From: Amoebidium appalachense
Lineage: Eukaryota > Ichthyosporea
DNA: 64,000 nt
Assembly (NCBI GenBank): GCA_963693365.1
Contig: CAVNZM010000014.1
Span: 3,472,001-3,536,000 of the forward strand
Reading direction: 5' to 3'
Both the position numbers and the translations under genes were made by a program. Shown piece after piece: positions 62,196 through 64,000 of the stretch. Below the pieces are notes generated by a model that saw only the letters and a program-made list of their open reading frames with translations, did no database searches and was not told the origin of the DNA. The stretch's first letter is position 1; each line of letters starts with the position of its first letter.

Positions 62196-63105
62196 CTTGT
62201 AGTCGTTCAGCATGAGTTGGTCTCTGAAAGCTTTGCAGGTTTTGGTACCACTGCGGTTTAAAACAATTCGCTTTTTATGTGCGAGAAATCGTGTCTGTGT
62301 GCATAGGCGTGTTTATGGTGGTATGTGTGTGCAGTGCACTGTCACAAAGTGATTTCGATCGGTTGGTTGGTAGAGTGATTGGTGAGGCGTGTGTGTTCAG
62401 ATTTGCAGATCTCATTATTTGCAAGTTGATAAGTCACCCTTTGAGCATGGGTTTTGCACATGCACGGGAAATGAGAAGGATACTGTGTGTGTTCTTGTGG
62501 GAGTCCATTTTGTGTTGTGGATGCCGTGCACGTATGGGGAGTATGTTTTACAGAAAAGGTGGCTCTGGGCCTACGTTTTCTTCTTTCCTAACCTGTTTTC
62601 CTTATTCTTTCGGTTTGAGGCCTTTTTCCCTTTTTTTTCAATCAAAAGTGTGTGTCACAAGGTGTGTATTGGGGGGGGGGGGGACACTACGGTAGCTAGT
62701 AGGAGAGGTTTGTGTTTGGGGGTTGGGGGCTGGGGGGAGGGGGGAGGGGGGGAGGAAGGGGCACGTAGCTAATACACATTTGCCAGATGCTAACAAATAG
62801 AGGTGGGTGTTTGGACATTGAATGAAAAGTAAAATGGGTGGGCAGAAGTGCATGCGAGCCTCGAGGGTGCTTGCATATGCACGTGGTTCCATGCGTCCAC
62901 GCGCGTGTGCATGTGTGTGCTACTGAGTGTCTCGATATGTGTGTGTCAGTGTGTGTATGACGCGCACACGTGCCTGTGTCGGGTTTTCTTTGTTTTACGG
63001 GGATCCGGAGGGGTGGGTGGGCGGGCCGGGGGGCAGGCGACCGGGTTGGAGGGGGGGAGGGTTGGGGGGGTGGAGGGGGAGGGGGGTTCTCTCTCTCTCT
63101 CTCTC

Positions 63106-63150
<45 letters not shown>

Positions 63151-63162
63151 ATATGTGTGTTC

Positions 63163-63224
<62 letters not shown>

Positions 63225-63255
63225 TATGATGATATCTATATGTATATCGGATCTC

Positions 63256-63310
<55 letters not shown>

Positions 63311-63459
63311 GTATATATATATATATATGATATATATGTATATATCCCACCCTCCCTCCCTCTCTTATCTCTGTTTCTCTCTTCCCCTCTCTCTCCCCCC
63401 TCTCTCCCCCCCTCTCTCCCTCTCTCTCCCCTCCCCCCTTTCTCTCTTCCCCTCTCTCT

Positions 63460-63490
<31 letters not shown>

Positions 63491-63618
63491 CCCCCCCCCC
63501 CCCCCCCCCCCTCCGCCTCCCTCTCTCCTTCTCTCTCTCTCCCTCTCTCTCTCCCTCTCTCTCTCTCCCTCTCCCTCTCCCTCTCTCTCTCTCTCCCCCA
63601 CCCCCCACCCCCCTCTCT

Positions 63619-63652
<34 letters not shown>

Positions 63653-63778
63653 GCTGGACACCCGTTTCTTTGGTCGCTCTCCCATTGCCTTGCCCAGGAA
63701 AAATACCCACATGTGATTACTTAAAATAACACTATATACATCGTTCCCTGTGCCCATTCCGGGTGTATAGTCCCCCCT

Positions 63779-63809
<31 letters not shown>

Positions 63810-64000
63810 AAGAATTTGAAAAAAAAGGAAGAGCACTTGAAACTTAGTATGGAACAATGGGGAGGGAAAATGATCAGCCACATACATCCATTTATACATG
63901 GCCAAAGATATGCATATATCCACACGCACGCACGCACACACGCACACACAGACACATGCAGACACACATGCATGCACACATCCACACACCCTTCACATGC
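62196..64000. repeat. Intergenic DNA and microsatellites after gene D
   Basis: No gene. G tract at 62671-62682, (AT)n at 63111-63147, (GT)n at 63165-63222, (AT)n at 63262-63327, CT/C-rich arrays at 63350-63650, C tracts at 63491-63510, 63621-63650 and 63777-63804, and CA-rich DNA to the end. Confidence 0.88.

Overview
The window is nuclear DNA from an intron-bearing eukaryote. Every complete gene is split by GT-AG introns. There is a Ty3/Gypsy retrotransposon, other LTR elements, an inverted-repeat (MITE-like) element and a tRNA-derived SINE-like sequence. The genes are sparse and most of the DNA is microsatellite: (CA/GT)n, (CT/GA)n, (CGCA)n and unusually many pure C or G runs of 15-60 bases. 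I cannot name the species. A microbial (protist or unicellular opisthokont-like) eukaryote fits, because secreted tyrosinases sit with a bacterial-type GH20 chitobiase; that is inference.

Layout. 0-4.9 kb: the 3' part of a GH20 beta-N-acetylhexosaminidase gene (+). 4.9-10.8 kb: simple repeats, then a quieter AT-rich stretch. 10.9-14.7 kb: tyrosinase gene 1 (+), secreted, with an EGF-like module and both copper sites. 14.7-19.7 kb: simple repeats and a SINE-like element. 19.7-38.7 kb: a transposable-element island. It holds a non-autonomous LTR element on the minus strand (22042-25607, TSD CATGC), a Ty3/Gypsy chromovirus-like element on the minus strand (25884-32935, TSD GGGCC), and a second copy of the non-autonomous element on the plus strand (33842-38686, TSD CAGCG). 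The second copy sits inside the signal-peptide exon of tyrosinase 2, which runs from 33800 to 41230 and is broken. 44.5-50.0 kb: a four-exon gene for a small UPF0132/DUF4870-like membrane protein (+). 51.5-62.1 kb: four related two-exon genes, A to D, arranged as two divergent pairs (A- B+, C- D+). They encode small secreted proteins built on a [10 protein letters not shown] decapeptide.

How the genes may work together (inference): secreted tyrosinases oxidise tyrosine, the four repeat proteins are secreted and rich in Gly, Gln, Tyr and Trp, and a chitobiase acts on chitin oligomers. This would suit an extracellular wall, cyst or adhesive matrix hardened by tyrosine oxidation. It is the most interesting hypothesis in the window and is not proven by sequence.

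Caution on quality: nearly all multi-exon genes and the Ty3 pol carry single-base frame breaks, most of them in short homopolymers. Some may be sequencing errors rather than real mutations.
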